From Chitinophaga rhizosphaerae (GTDB taxonomy: Bacteria; Bacteroidota; Bacteroidia; Chitinophagales; Chitinophagaceae): a stretch of DNA of 64,000 nt. Of the stretch, positions 18,217 to 29,200 are shown in pieces (within the stretch, counting starts at the first letter, position 1; each line of letters starts with the position of its first letter). A model generated the notes under the pieces. It ran no database searches. It worked only from the letters and a program-made list of their open reading frames with translations, and was not told where the DNA came from. The position numbers and the translations under genes were made by a program. The stretch is taken from contig NZ_RXLO01000001.1 in assembly GCF_003958645.1 (NCBI RefSeq), positions 434,001 through 498,000 of the forward strand. The letters run 5' to 3'.

Positions 18217-19410
18217 ATGCGAAATCCGATCATCATCATACTGCTCGCAGCGGCTGTTTTCACCGCCTGCCGGAAACAGGACGATTATAAAAAATACCTG
18301 GAAGGAGGGGAGATCCTTTACACCGGGAAGGCCGATTCGATGCGCGTGCACGCAGGCCGAAACCGTGTTCAGGTGTCGTGGCTGCTCATCGCCGACCCGA
18401 AAATCGCTTTCAGCAAACTGTACTGGAACAACCGGAGAGACTCCGCTACCGTGCCCGTCAACCGCACGAAGGGGATCGACACCATCCGGTTTGTGGTAGA
18501 CAGGCTCGACGAACGCACCTACGAATTCGAAGTCGTCAACTACGACAAGGCCGGCAACCCGTCTGTCAGCAGCCGCGCCTCCGGCGTGTCTTACGGGACC
18601 ATGTACGAAACTTCCCTGCTGAACCGCGCGTTCGCGGAGATGGAAGCGCTTTCCGACAAAGTGATCATCCACTGGAATGATGTGGATACGCTCGACGGGA
18701 TCCATTCCATCCAGATCCGCTACACGCATCAGAACGGTACCCAGCGCGACACCATCGTCCGCAGCTGGACCAAGGAAATGGTAACGGTGCTGCCGAAAGT
18801 GGCGCCTAACTCCGAGTTCAGCTACCGTACCCGTTATCTGCCCGACTCCCTGGCCATCGATACCTTCCTTACCGTATTCGACAAGCGTACCATCGGCGAG
18901 CTCGACGTAACGGCCGATTACATCAAAAATCCCGGCAAGCCTTTCCTCCGGAACGACGCCGGCGATAGCCGGTTCTCCGTATTGGCAGACTGGCAGTCGA
19001 ACGACGAAGCGAAGAAAAATGGAAATGCCGACCAGATAGATGGTGCGGCCAAACGATACCTGACGCTCTGGATCTGGGGGAACGGCACGATCATCAACGG
19101 AAAGATCTGGCAGGTGGTACAGCTGCCGAAAGGGACCTTCCGGCTCGAAGCCTTCCAGCAGAACGTAGACGGCACCCTGGAAGCCACGTATTTCACCGTT
19201 GCGGCCGGAAGCGGCGGATTGCCGGACGTGGAACAGATCAATACGGCCATCACGTCCAAAAAACTAAGCGATAACAGCGACAAACACCACGTCGTGACAT
19301 TTACGCTCAACCAGCCCGCCACCGTGAGCCTCGGTTTCGTGGGCACTTATATCAACCCTACGGCCCAGACGCTCCGGGTCGAACAGATTAAATTATTCCA
19401 GACCCGGTGA
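18217..19410 (+). CDS. DUF4998-type lipoprotein of a SusCD locus
   Basis: 397 residues. Signal peptide with lipobox FTAC (Cys18) followed by RKQDDYKK, a charged stretch of the kind that exports lipoproteins to the cell surface in Bacteroidota. The family-typical DDYKKYLEGGEILYTGKAD opens the mature protein. Two fibronectin-like segments follow (about 45-250), then a C-terminal beta domain with a jelly-roll look (VVQLPKGTFRLEAF, VSLGFVGTYINPT). It is the last gene before the terminator and so ends the sigma/FecR/SusCD unit. Probably a surface ligand-binding partner; no enzymatic residues are evident. Confidence 0.82.
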   Translation: MRNPIIIILLAAAVFTACRKQDDYKKYLEGGEILYTGKADSMRVHAGRNRVQVSWLLIADPKIAFSKLYWNNRRDSATVPVNRTKGIDTIRFVVDRLDERTYEFEVVNYDKAGNPSVSSRASGVSYGTMYETSLLNRAFAEMEALSDKVIIHWNDVDTLDGIHSIQIRYTHQNGTQRDTIVRSWTKEMVTVLPKVAPNSEFSYRTRYLPDSLAIDTFLTVFDKRTIGELDVTADYIKNPGKPFLRNDAGDSRFSVLADWQSNDEAKKNGNADQIDGAAKRYLTLWIWGNGTIINGKIWQVVQLPKGTFRLEAFQQNVDGTLEATYFTVAAGSGGLPDVEQINTAITSKKLSDNSDKHHVVTFTLNQPATVSLGFVGTYINPTAQTLRVEQIKLFQTR

Positions 19411-19420
19411 CCCATCCGCA

Positions 19421-19455
19421 AAACGCCCCCAGGTGCAAACCTTGGGGGCGTTTCT
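19421..19455. terminator. Bidirectional terminator between SusCD locus and serine hydrolase
   Basis: AAACGCCCCCAGGT (19421-19434) pairs with ACCTTGGGGGCGTTT (19439-19453) with one bulged T. A runs before and T runs after the stem let it work for both convergent units. Confidence 0.85.
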
Positions 19456-19474
19456 ATGTTGAAATATTGGAGGC

Positions 19475-20680
19475 TTATTCTTCGCCGGCTTCCTCACCGT
19501 CTCCATGGCCGAGCACCTGGCGCAGCGGGCGCACGACCTGGTAAATACCGCGGTTATAGCGGTTGCCGAGGATCACGAGGGTAGTGGTATCCTGCACAAA
19601 ACGGTAGAACACGGTATTGTTGCCATGCCACCATCCGTTGTGGTATACGATCTTGCGGGCGCTGTCGGGATACGTCATGAGGCGCCACCCGAGGCCGTAG
19701 TTACGGATGCCGGGCTTTTCGTTGGAATACGGTTTGTACGCTTCCGCGAGCGTTTCCGGCTTGAAAAGCTTCCCGGAATAGATGGCCTGGTCCCACTTCA
19801 GCATATCGCGGACGGTGGAGTAGATGCCTTTGTCGCCCGTAACGCCGTCGAAACTGTTATCCGCTTCCGGCCGCCAGCTGGAAAGGTGGGAAACGGTTTG
19901 ACCGGTCCGCGGCGCCAGGGTAGGGTCTGCCACGAAAGTGTGCGTCATTTCGAGGGGGCCGAAGAAAGTCTGCTGGAGGTAATCCGCATATTTCTGGCCG
20001 CTTACTTTTTCGATGATGGCAGACAGGATGAGATAATTGGTATTGCAATAGTTGAAATGCCTGTCTGGCTGGTATTGCGACGCCGGTTTGTGGACGATCA
20101 TGAGGTGGATGACTTCCTCGTTGGTGAGGAAATGCGCTTTGTCTTTATTGAGGCTGTCGCAGAAGTAGAGATAATTGGGCAATCCGCTCCGGTGATTGAG
20201 CAGGGTGCGGACGGTGACGCCGAGGTACGGAAAATCCGGCCACCATTTGGTGACGGGGTCTTCGAGCGACAATTTCCCTCTTTCCACGAGCGTTAGCACG
20301 GCCATACCGGTGAATGTTTTGGAGACGGATGCGAGTTGGAAGGAGGAAGAGTCTGATACCGGGATTTTGGTGGCGTGGCTTTCGAGGCCCTGGTAATGTT
20401 CGTAGAGCACTACGCCTTTCCGGGCAACCAGCACGGCGCCACTGAAAGAGGAGGCTGGCAGGCGATGTCTGACCAGGTCTTCCACTTCCCGGCCGATCCG
20501 CTTGTTGCGGGGATCGGCGAGAATGGCTTGTACCGCTTCTTCGGAAAGCCCGAGGGTGTATTCAGACGTTTTGGCCGGAGCCTTCTTCTCATCTTTCCGG
20601 CTGGCGGAACTGCTGCTGCAACCGGAATATATAAATAAGCCAGATATGGCTAATAACACAATTGCCTTCGACCCTTTCAT
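19475..20680 (-). CDS. Serine hydrolase of the class C beta-lactamase/DD-peptidase fold
   Basis: 401 residues from ATG 20680; the frame is open to 20725 but the inner start gives a lipoprotein signal (FIYSGC, Cys21). The nucleophile motif SxxK is SVSK (Ser118-Lys121) in FQLASVSKTFTG. The YxN motif is YCN in FNYCNTNYLIL, and the third motif is HNG in KIVYHNGWWHGN. These define the beta-lactamase-related family, which includes esterases, D-aminopeptidases and PBP4-like enzymes. Resistance activity is not implied. It is a lone convergent gene, so context gives no substrate. Confidence 0.88.
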   Translation of the reverse strand: MKGSKAIVLLAISGLFIYSGCSSSSASRKDEKKAPAKTSEYTLGLSEEAVQAILADPRNKRIGREVEDLVRHRLPASSFSGAVLVARKGVVLYEHYQGLESHATKIPVSDSSSFQLASVSKTFTGMAVLTLVERGKLSLEDPVTKWWPDFPYLGVTVRTLLNHRSGLPNYLYFCDSLNKDKAHFLTNEEVIHLMIVHKPASQYQPDRHFNYCNTNYLILSAIIEKVSGQKYADYLQQTFFGPLEMTHTFVADPTLAPRTGQTVSHLSSWRPEADNSFDGVTGDKGIYSTVRDMLKWDQAIYSGKLFKPETLAEAYKPYSNEKPGIRNYGLGWRLMTYPDSARKIVYHNGWWHGNNTVFYRFVQDTTTLVILGNRYNRGIYQVVRPLRQVLGHGDGEEAGEE

Positions 20681-20823
20681 TTCAATGCTGCTGGTATATG
20701 TTGATTGATATCGATTTCTTAACAAGATTCATGCCCGAAGCGGCATAAACGGCGAAAATAATTTAAAAAATACGAATTGTGAGGGGCTTTTTTTGCGTAA
20801 TGTCGAATTCCGGAGGCCCTTTA

Positions 20824-20854
20824 TTTGATTTCTCCTTAAACTAGGCTAGGTTTG
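20824..20854 (+). promoter_or_regulatory. serA promoter, full Bacteroidota consensus
   Basis: TTTG (20824-20827), 19-bp spacer, TAGGTTTG (20847-20854). This is an exact match to the TTTG-N19-TAnnTTTG consensus. It predicts a leader of about 65 nt before the serA ATG at 20928. Confidence 0.8.
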
Positions 20855-20927
20855 TGCCACTTTTTGATGACAAATCTATCACCGGAAATGTCATCGCATT
20901 GTAATCAGCAGATATATATCCAACACC

Positions 20928-22166
20928 ATGAGCCAAAAGAAATTAACGAGTTACCCAAAAGAGAAGATCAATATCCTTTTGCTGGAAAACATCAGTGACG
21001 CCGCGGTGGCAGAGTTCAAGGAAGCGGGGTATGTGAATACCCGGAAAGTCACGGGAGCCCTCAGCGAAGAGGACCTGATCCGCGAAGTGAAAGACGTCCA
21101 TCTGCTGGGCATCCGCTCCAAGACCCAGGTTACCGCCAAAGTACTTGACGCCGCCAAGAAGCTCCAGGGCATCGGCTGCTTCTGTATCGGCACCAACCAG
21201 GTAGACCTGAAAAGCGCCACCGAGCACGGTGTGGCCGTATTCAACGCCCCGTATTCCAACACCCGCTCCGTAGCGGAACTGGTAATCGGCCTGTCTATCC
21301 TGCTCATCCGCCGCATCCCCGATAAAAACGCCGCTGCCCACAAAGGCATCTGGATGAAAGAAGCCACCGGCAGCTATGAACTTCGCGGCAAAACCATCGG
21401 CATCGTCGGCTACGGCAATATCGGCAGCCAGGTGAGCGTACTCGCAGAAGCACTGGGAATGAACGTCCTCTATTACGACGTGGAAACCAAACTGCCCCTG
21501 GGCAACGCTACCCAGATCCGCAACATCAAAGACCTGTTCTCCCAGTCAGATATCATTTCCCTGCACGTACCGTCTAACCGCAGCACGGCAGACATGATCA
21601 ATAAAGAAACCCTCAAGCACGTCAAGAAAGGCGCGATCTTCCTCAATTACGCCCGTGGCGAAGTAGTGGTACTCGAAGACCTCCGCGATGCGCTCGAAAA
21701 AGGACAGTTGTCCGGCGCAGCGGTAGACGTGTTCCCGGTAGAGCCGGAAAAGAACGGCGCCGCTTTCACAACGCCGCTCCAGGGCCTGCCTAACGTGATC
21801 CTCACCCCGCACATCGGCGGCAGCACCGAAGAAGCGCAGCACAACATCGGGCTGGACGTGTCTTCCAAAATGCTGAATTACCTCGAAAAAGGCGCCAGCT
21901 TCGGCTCGCATACCGTGCCGGCACTGAGCGTTCCCGCCATCGAGAACACCCACCGCATCCTGCACATCCACAAAAACGTGCCGGGCGTGCTGTCGGAGAT
22001 CAACAGCGCACTGTCGTCCAAAAACATCAACATCGTGGGCCAGTACCTCAAAACCAACGACCAGATCGGTTACGTGGTGCTCGACGTGGATTCCAAGCTT
22101 TCCCAGGAAGCGTTTTCCCTGCTCAAGGATGTAAGCCATACGATCAAGACCCGCATGCTGTATTAA
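20928..22166 (+). CDS. serA: D-3-phosphoglycerate dehydrogenase
   Basis: 412 residues, close to the 410 of E. coli SerA. The enzyme oxidises 3-phosphoglycerate to 3-phosphohydroxypyruvate with NAD+, the first step of serine synthesis. The Rossmann NAD motif is GIVGYGNIGSQ. The catalytic set Arg (YARGEVV in the substrate/NAD domain), Glu (VFPVEPE) and His (TPHIGGST) is present. An ACT domain occupies the last ~75 residues (ENTHRILHIHKNVPGVLSEI), as in serine-inhibited enzymes. It stands alone between its own promoter and a strong terminator. Confidence 0.95.
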   Translation: MSQKKLTSYPKEKINILLLENISDAAVAEFKEAGYVNTRKVTGALSEEDLIREVKDVHLLGIRSKTQVTAKVLDAAKKLQGIGCFCIGTNQVDLKSATEHGVAVFNAPYSNTRSVAELVIGLSILLIRRIPDKNAAAHKGIWMKEATGSYELRGKTIGIVGYGNIGSQVSVLAEALGMNVLYYDVETKLPLGNATQIRNIKDLFSQSDIISLHVPSNRSTADMINKETLKHVKKGAIFLNYARGEVVVLEDLRDALEKGQLSGAAVDVFPVEPEKNGAAFTTPLQGLPNVILTPHIGGSTEEAQHNIGLDVSSKMLNYLEKGASFGSHTVPALSVPAIENTHRILHIHKNVPGVLSEINSALSSKNINIVGQYLKTNDQIGYVVLDVDSKLSQEAFSLLKDVSHTIKTRMLY

Positions 22167-22188
22167 TACGGCCCGCCTCAACGATACC

Positions 22189-22219
22189 AGGCCTCCCGGC
22201 GTTCCGGGAGGCCTTTTTT
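22189..22219 (+). terminator. Rho-independent terminator of serA
   Basis: AGGCCTCCCGG (22189-22199) and CCGGGAGGCCT (22204-22214) form a perfect 11-bp stem with a 4-nt loop, followed by TTTTTT. Confidence 0.95.
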
Positions 22220-22284
22220 CATGTGGAAATATTTGGTGAGGATTCCGAAAGAAAGCGCAACTTTGCGGCATATTTCAGACAAGT

Positions 22285-22641
22285 ATGTCCAAATTGATAA
22301 AACTGGAGGAAGTGGCGATGTTCCTGCTCGCCATGCTGATGTTCGAACAACAGTGCACCTTATCGTGGTGGTGGTTTTTCGGTTGCCTTTTATTACCCGA
22401 TCTGAGCATGCTCGGGTACCTGGGCGGCCCGCGCACCGGCGCCTGGCTGTACAATTTCTTCCATCATAAGGGCGTAGCCCTGCTGGCTTATTTCGCCGGT
22501 ACCTGGTTCGCCTTCGAGCCCCTGGCGTTCGCAGGGATCGTTTTATTCGCCCATTCCTCGCTCGACCGTGTGTTCGGTTACGGCCTCAAACTGGCTACCG
22601 GCTTCCAGGATACGCACCTGGGCCGGATCGGGAAGAAATAA
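22285..22641 (+). CDS. DUF4260 small membrane protein
   Basis: 118 residues with three to four hydrophobic segments. It has the family landmarks LLLPDLSMLGYLGGPRTGA, YNFFHHK, HSSLDRVFGYGLK and FQDTHLG. The conserved Asp, His and Arg residues near the membrane surface suggest an enzyme or binding site, but no function has been assigned that can be read from sequence. It follows the serA terminator, so it likely has its own promoter in 22220-22284. Confidence 0.82.
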   Translation: MSKLIKLEEVAMFLLAMLMFEQQCTLSWWWFFGCLLLPDLSMLGYLGGPRTGAWLYNFFHHKGVALLAYFAGTWFAFEPLAFAGIVLFAHSSLDRVFGYGLKLATGFQDTHLGRIGKK

Positions 22642-22685
22642 TACCGTAAAATTAGGAATGGCTGCCCGCACGCTGCCGCCAGGCA

Positions 22686-23081
22686 CTACTTCACATACAA
22701 CGAGTCGATCAAACCCGCCGCCGACCCGTCGTGGAAGCGGAAGTACTTGGGCCCGGGCGCACCGATGGCCAGGGAAAGCATATGGCTGCGCGGTGTCGCA
22801 GATTGGCTGCAGTCGGGCGTTTCGGCATTCCGTCCACCCAAACTGGAAATAACCAGCGTATCGCCGTAGGTAATGGCATGGATCAGGGCAACGTCTTCAC
22901 AAGCCCCGGCAAGCACCGTCACCTGCAGGCTCACTACTTCACCGCGACGGATGGTGTCTGGCCCTTCCATGCGGGTTACGACCAGCTGGCGGACGACCCG
23001 CGCGGTTTCGGTTTCCTTGTCACATCCCCAAACGAACATCAATAAGGCCGCAACGAGCCCTGGCAGGAAGGTTTTCTTCAT
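22686..23081 (-). CDS. Hypothetical lipoprotein
   Basis: 131 residues with a lipoprotein signal ending FVWGC (Cys20) followed by DKETE, which fits a surface-export signal (Cys then Lys and acidic residues). The mature part is a small beta-rich domain with three Cys. It resembles lone Ig-like or GLPGLI-size lipoproteins of Bacteroidota, but no family is recognised. It converges with the DUF4260 gene (44 bp apart) and shares its direction with the giant adhesin, from which it is separated by a terminator. Confidence 0.6.
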   Translation of the reverse strand: MKKTFLPGLVAALLMFVWGCDKETETARVVRQLVVTRMEGPDTIRRGEVVSLQVTVLAGACEDVALIHAITYGDTLVISSLGGRNAETPDCSQSATPRSHMLSLAIGAPGPKYFRFHDGSAAGLIDSLYVK

Positions 23082-23230
23082 CAGGATTAATTCTACCTAA
23101 ATATGCAATTTTTATTTGACATATATGGGATCCAATCGTTGCCCGTTTTCCGCCCCGAGGACGAGAAACTGTTTCCCCGGCAATTGATACCGCCAGTTCA
23201 TGGTACCGATAACCGGCAGCGGTCTATCGC

Positions 23231-23267
23231 ACAAAAAAGAAGAAGGCCGCCCGGAAGGACGGCCTTT
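23231..23267 (-). terminator. Terminator of the giant adhesin gene
   Basis: The stem AAGGCCGCC/GGaCGGCCTT (about 23243-23265) lies just beyond the stop at 23293. On the minus strand it is followed by a T-rich tract (TTCTTCTTTTTTG). Confidence 0.8.
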
Positions 23268-23292
23268 TCTATTCATATATTCCTGTCAAAAA

Positions 23293-26200
23293 TTACCGGA
23301 TCACGGTCACATCGCCTTTGATGATGAAGGCCGGGCCGAAGGTGGTCCGCTTGTAAGTGAGCCACCATACGAAGGTGCCTACGTCTACAGGGCGGCCTTT
23401 GTACGTTCCGTCCCAACCCTGGTGCTGATCTTTGCTGATGAACACCATTTCACCCCAACGGTTGAAGATGCGCAGTTCGTATTCGTACATCGGGCCTCTC
23501 AGTACGGGGCGGAAGAGATCGTTCTTGCCGTCGCCATTGGGAGAGAAGGCATTCGGTACTTCGGGTTTGCTGTCGCAATCTTTCACATCGATAGTGATTT
23601 CGTCCGTACTGCTGCCGCAATCGTTGAAGGCGGTCACGGTGTAGGTACCGGGTTCTTTCACTTCGATGGAAGCCGTGGTGGCACCGGTGCTCCAAAGGTA
23701 ACGGCTGGCGTTCGTAGCGTTGGCTTTCAGCATGAAGCGGCGGCCGCGGCAGATGATCGTGTCGTTCCCCAGGTTCACCGTCGGCGGGCCGGCGAAAGAT
23801 ACCTTGATGCTGTCTGTTTTATAGCGGTCGCAGTATTTATCGAGTACGCCGAGTACGTAGGTGCCGGGCTGGGTGATGGACTTGATCGGGTTGAGGTCGC
23901 CATCGTTCCAGCGGTACACGTTCACGTCGGGGTGCCTTGCATCTACCAGGATACTGCTGCCGGGGCACATGTAGCGGTCCGGACCGAGCTCGAGCTTCAT
24001 ATCCGGGCGCTCGCTCACTCTCACGGCTTCTTTCACCACGCAATTGTCCCTGAACACGGCCACCTGGTAAGTGCCGGCCCTGCTCACTACGATGGAGTTG
24101 CTGGTTTCACCGGTAACCCACTGGATGCGGCCTGCGTTGGTGTTGACGGTCAGTATAACGGACTGGCCGGGGCAGATAGACGTATCTCTGCTGAGGGTTA
24201 CGTCTGGCGGCGGGTTCACCGTTACGTTCACGGTATCGATGGTGATACATCCGAGTTTGGTGACGCGTACCCAGAAACGTTCCTGCGTGCTCACCGTGAT
24301 GATGGGCGAGGTGGCGCCGGTGCTCCACAGGTAAGTGGCGTTGCCTTCCACGGTGGCGTCCAGTTTAACGGACTGGCCGCGGCAAATGGTGGTGTCTTTC
24401 AGATCGATGAGCGGCATCGGGATCACACCCACTTCGATGGAATCGGCCGCTTCGCACATACCGTTGCTAACGGTCACTTTATAAGTGCCTGCGCGGGTGA
24501 TGCGGATACGTTGAGTGGTTTCACCCGTCGACCATCTGATCTGGTACCCGAAGTTGGCCGGGCCCGCATCCAGTACCATGCCGTTACCGCCGCAGAGACT
24601 GGTATCGCTGCCCAGGTTCACCACAGGCATTTGCAGGTAGTTGATGGTGTAGGTCACCGTATCGGACACACAACCGGTGATACCGTCGCGCACCACGAAC
24701 GAGGCCGAAGTAGCGCCGTTCACATTGAAGCGCGGGTTCGTGGAGGTCATCGGAACGCTTACCGCATTGGCCGGCGTTACGCCTACCAGGGTGTATACAG
24801 GTCTGTTCACGTCGCCTTTGGTTTTCAGGGTGATGAACGGATTGGTAGAGCAGTTCGTGAATACTTCCGCTTCCAGTTCCGGTTTCGGACAGGGCAGCAC
24901 GTGGATCTGCTGGATCACGTCGTCTGCCGCGTTGCCGCAATTATCGGTCACTTTCCATCTTCTGGTGATGGTATAACCGGCACACAGGTCAGGCGTATAC
25001 GGGTCGATGGTGTATTGGACCTGTTTGGGGAAACCTTCCGAGCAGTTGTCGGTCGCCGTCAGTGCGATCGGGTCTGTCGGGATGGCTTGTCCGCAGGTCA
25101 GCGTAATGTCTGCCGGGGGAGCGGCGATCACGGGTTTCACCGTGTCGATCACCGTGATCACCTGGCGCATTTCGTTGGCGTTGCCGCAGTTGTCTACCGC
25201 CGTCCAGATATTCACGATCCGGTAAGCGCAATTGCCCGGTACGGTTTCGCGAAGAGATCTGAACCTTACGGTCACACCGCCACTGGGCGTACAGTTGTCG
25301 GTAGCGTTGATGCTCACCGGAGCCGGGAGGTTATCGCACATCACCGTGGTATCTGCCGGTACGGCCATGGTGAACGTCGGCTTGGTGGTATCCATCACCG
25401 TGATCACCTGCGTAGCGATGGCTACGTTGCCACATTCGTCGATGGCTTTCCAGGTGCGGGTCAGGCGGTAATTGTCGGCGCAACGGGTGGAGAGCGGGCG
25501 CTTGCTGAAGCTGTACTCGATCCGTACGTTATTGCCGGAGCAATTGTCGGTTGCGGTCATTACCGGCACCGAGGGCACTTCGCTGCAAGACAGTGTAATG
25601 TCGGTCGGCGGCAGGGTAGTGAAGACCGGCGCTGTGGTATCCTGTACCGTGATCGTCTGCGTTACCGTGGTTGCGTTGCCGCATTCGTCGGTAGCCGTCC
25701 AGGTACGGATGAGGCGGTAGTTGTTCGCGCAGGCGCCGGGGATATCTTCGCGGCGTTCGTATTTCACGATGCGCACGTTCGCAGCGGGCGAGCAGTTGTC
25801 GGTGGCCGTCAGGTCCGGCTGCACCGGGATGGCGCTGCACTCAACCGTCGCATTCGCGGGAACAGGCATGTTGAACACGGGTTTGGTGTTGTCCACAACG
25901 GTCAGTACCTGTGTCACGGTGCGGGCGTTGCCGCATTCGTCGGTAGCCGTCCAGGTACGGATGAGGCGGTAATTGTTCGCGCAGGCGCCGGGTATGTCTT
26001 CGCGGCGTTCGTTCTTCACGATCGTCACGTTGGTACCGGAGCAGGCGTCGTTCGCCGTCAGGTCGGGCTGTGCCGGGATAGCGTGGCACTCTACCGTAGC
26101 GTCTGCCGGAGCAGGCGTAGTGAATACCGGTGCGGTGGTATCTCTCACCGTCAGTACCTGTTGAACCGTGGTGCTGTTGCCACACTCGTCGGTCGCCGTC

Positions 26201-29200
26201 CAGGTACGGATGAGGCGATAGTTGTTCGCACAAGCGCCGGGGATATCTTCGCGGCGTTCGTTTTTCACTACTATCACATTATTGCTGGCAGAGCAGTTGT
26301 CGGTCACGTTGAGGTTCGGCTGAACCGGGATGGCGCTGCATTCTACCGTAGCGTCTGCCGGCGTGCTGCCTACGAAAGTGGGACGGGTGGTGTCCTGAAC
26401 GGTCAGCACCTGCGTCACCGTGCGGGCGTTGCCGCATTCGTCGGTCGCGGTCCAGGTACGGATCAGGCGATAGTTGTTCACGCATGCACCGGCGATGTCT
26501 TCGCGGCGTTCGCTCTTCACGATCCTGATGGCGCTGGTAGCAGTACAGTTGTCGGTTACCGACAGGTCGGGCTGTGTCGGGATGGCGTCACAATTCACCG
26601 TTACGTCGGCCGGTACCGGCATCGTGAAATTCGGGCGTGTGGTATCCTGTACCGTGATCACCTGTGTCAGCACGGCGTTGTTGCCGCATTCGTCGGTAGC
26701 CGTCCAGGTGCGGATGAGGCGGTAGTTGTTGGCGCATGCTCCGGCGATGTCTTCACGGCGCTCGTTCTTCACGATGGTCACGCGGTTTGGTGCGGAGCAG
26801 TTGTCGGTAGCCGCAATGTCGGGTTGTGCCGGTACGGCGTTGCAATCTACGGTCGCATCCATGGGAACGGGCAGGGCAAACACGGGCCTGGTCGTATCCT
26901 GAACCGTAACCACCTGGCGCACGGTGCGGGCGTTGCCGCAGGCGTCGGTAGCCGTCCAGGTACGGATGAGGCGGTAGTTGTTGGCACATGCGCCGGCGAT
27001 GTTTTCACGGGTCTCGTTTTTCACAACGGTCACGTCGCTGGCGGCGGAGCAGTTGTCGGTAGCCGTGAGGTCGGGCTGCACGGGGATGGCGTCGCAATTC
27101 ACCGTCGTATCTGCCGGTGTAGGCATCATGAACGCGGGACGGGTGGTGTCTCTCACCGTGATCACCTGGATCACTTTGGTGATATTGCCGCATCCGTCGT
27201 TGGCCGTCCAGGTGCGGAGCAACCTGTAATTATTGGCGCAGGCGCCGGGGATGTCGATATGTTCTTCTTCGAACTGAACATTGATAACACCTGCACAGTT
27301 ATCGCTGGCCGTGATCACGGGGCGTGCCGGGATGGCGTCGCAATTCACCGTGGTATCTGCCGGGATCGGGGTGGTAAACACCGGCTTGGTACGGTCGGCC
27401 ACGATGATGGTCTGCGTGAGCGTGGTGCTGTTGCCGCATACATCGGTAGCCGTCCAGGTGCGGATGAGGCGATAAGTATTGGCGCAGGTGCTGTCGATGC
27501 GCTGTTCGTTTTTCACGACGGCCACATTACCGGCGCAGTTGTCGGTGGCAGACAGATCAGGCTGTGCGGGCACCTTGTCGCACGCTACCGTTGCGTTGGC
27601 AGGAGCGGGGCTGGTGAACACGGGGGCCGTGGTGTCTTGTACCGTTACGGTCTGCGATACGGTATTGAAGTTGCCGCATTCGTCGGTGGCGGTCCAGGTG
27701 CGGATCAGTTCGTAGTGGTTGATGCAGGCGCCCGGTATATCGCGGCGGGTTTCGCTGAAGCGGACGGTCACGTTGTTGCCGGTGCTGCAATTGTCGGTAG
27801 CGTTCATGTTCGGTGCGGCGGGCACTTTGTCGCAATCCACAGTGGTGTCTGCAGGTGCTGCGCTGGTGAACACGGGCGCTTTGGTATCTACTACGGTGAT
27901 GGTCTGCGTCACGGTCTGCGCGTTCCTGCACTCATCGATGGCCGTCCAGGTGCGGATCAGGAGGTAGTTGTTGGCGCAGGCGCCGGGAATCGGGTTCCTG
28001 TTTTCGTTTTTCAGAACGGTCACTTTACCGGCCGGGCTGCAGTTGTCGATGGCAGTGAGGTCGGGCTGTGCAGGGATCTCGTCGCAGTTCACCGTTACAT
28101 CTGCAGGCGCAGGCATGGTGAACACGGGAGCGGTCCTGTCTTCTACGGTCAGCGTCTGTACGAAAGTCGCGCTGTTGCCGCAGAGATCGGTGGCCGTCCA
28201 GGTGCGGCGCAGGCGGTAATTGTTGGCGCAGGCACCGGATGTGCGGATGGTATCCACTTTCAGGGAAACGGTCACCTGGTTGCCCATGCTGCAATTATCC
28301 GTTGCGTTCACCACAGGGGTGGCAGGAATGGCGTCGCAGCTCACGGTAGCGTCTACAGGCTGTCCGTTCGGGAAGGAGAACACCGGATTGGTGGTATCCT
28401 GAACGGTCACCAGCTGAACGTGCGTGCTGAAATTACCGCAAAGGTCGGTGGCAGTCCAGGTTCGGCGCAGCTGGTAATTATTGATGCAGGCGCTGTTTGC
28501 GCGAAGGGTATCGGTCTTCAGTTCGATGGTCACCATGTTGCCCGGCGTACAGTTGTCCGTAGCGGCCGGCATGACGGCGGCAGGTACGGCGTCGCAGTTC
28601 ACGGTTACGTTGGCAGGACGGCTTGCCCAAACCATTACGGGCTTGGTAGTGTCCTGTACGGTAACGGTCTGAACGTGGGAGATCACGTTGCCGCAAAGGT
28701 CGGTAGCGGTCCAGGTGCGGCGCAGTTGGTAATTGTTCACGCAGGCGTTGGAAGCGCGCACCGTATCCTGGCGGTAATCCATATCGATCTGGTTCACAGG
28801 CGTACAGTTATCCGTTGCCATGGCGGTTGCTGCGGCCGGGATGGCATCGCAGTTCACGGTTACGTTGGCAGGGCGGGCACCGGTCCATACCAGCACGGGG
28901 CGGGTAGTATCCCGGACGGTGACAGTCTGCACATGCGTAGCCACGTTGCCGCAAAGGTCGGTAGCGGTCCAGGTGCGCCGAATGGTGTAATTGCTCACAC
29001 AAGCGCCCGGAGCGCGGGTGATCACGGAATCCATCACCAGCGTGATCTGGTTGGCAGGCGTACAGTTATCAGAAACGGTCGGCACCGGCCTTGCGGGAAG
29101 TGCATCGCAATTGGCGGTCATATCCGCAGGCAATCCGCCCGTCCAGGTGAATTTCGGCATGGTCGTATCCTGTACGGTGATCAGCTGTTCCCAGCTGGTG

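Noticed and set aside
19475-20680. Beta-lactam resistance gene
   Set aside because: The SxxK/YxN/HxG motifs define a broad hydrolase family. Nothing here points to antibiotic hydrolysis.
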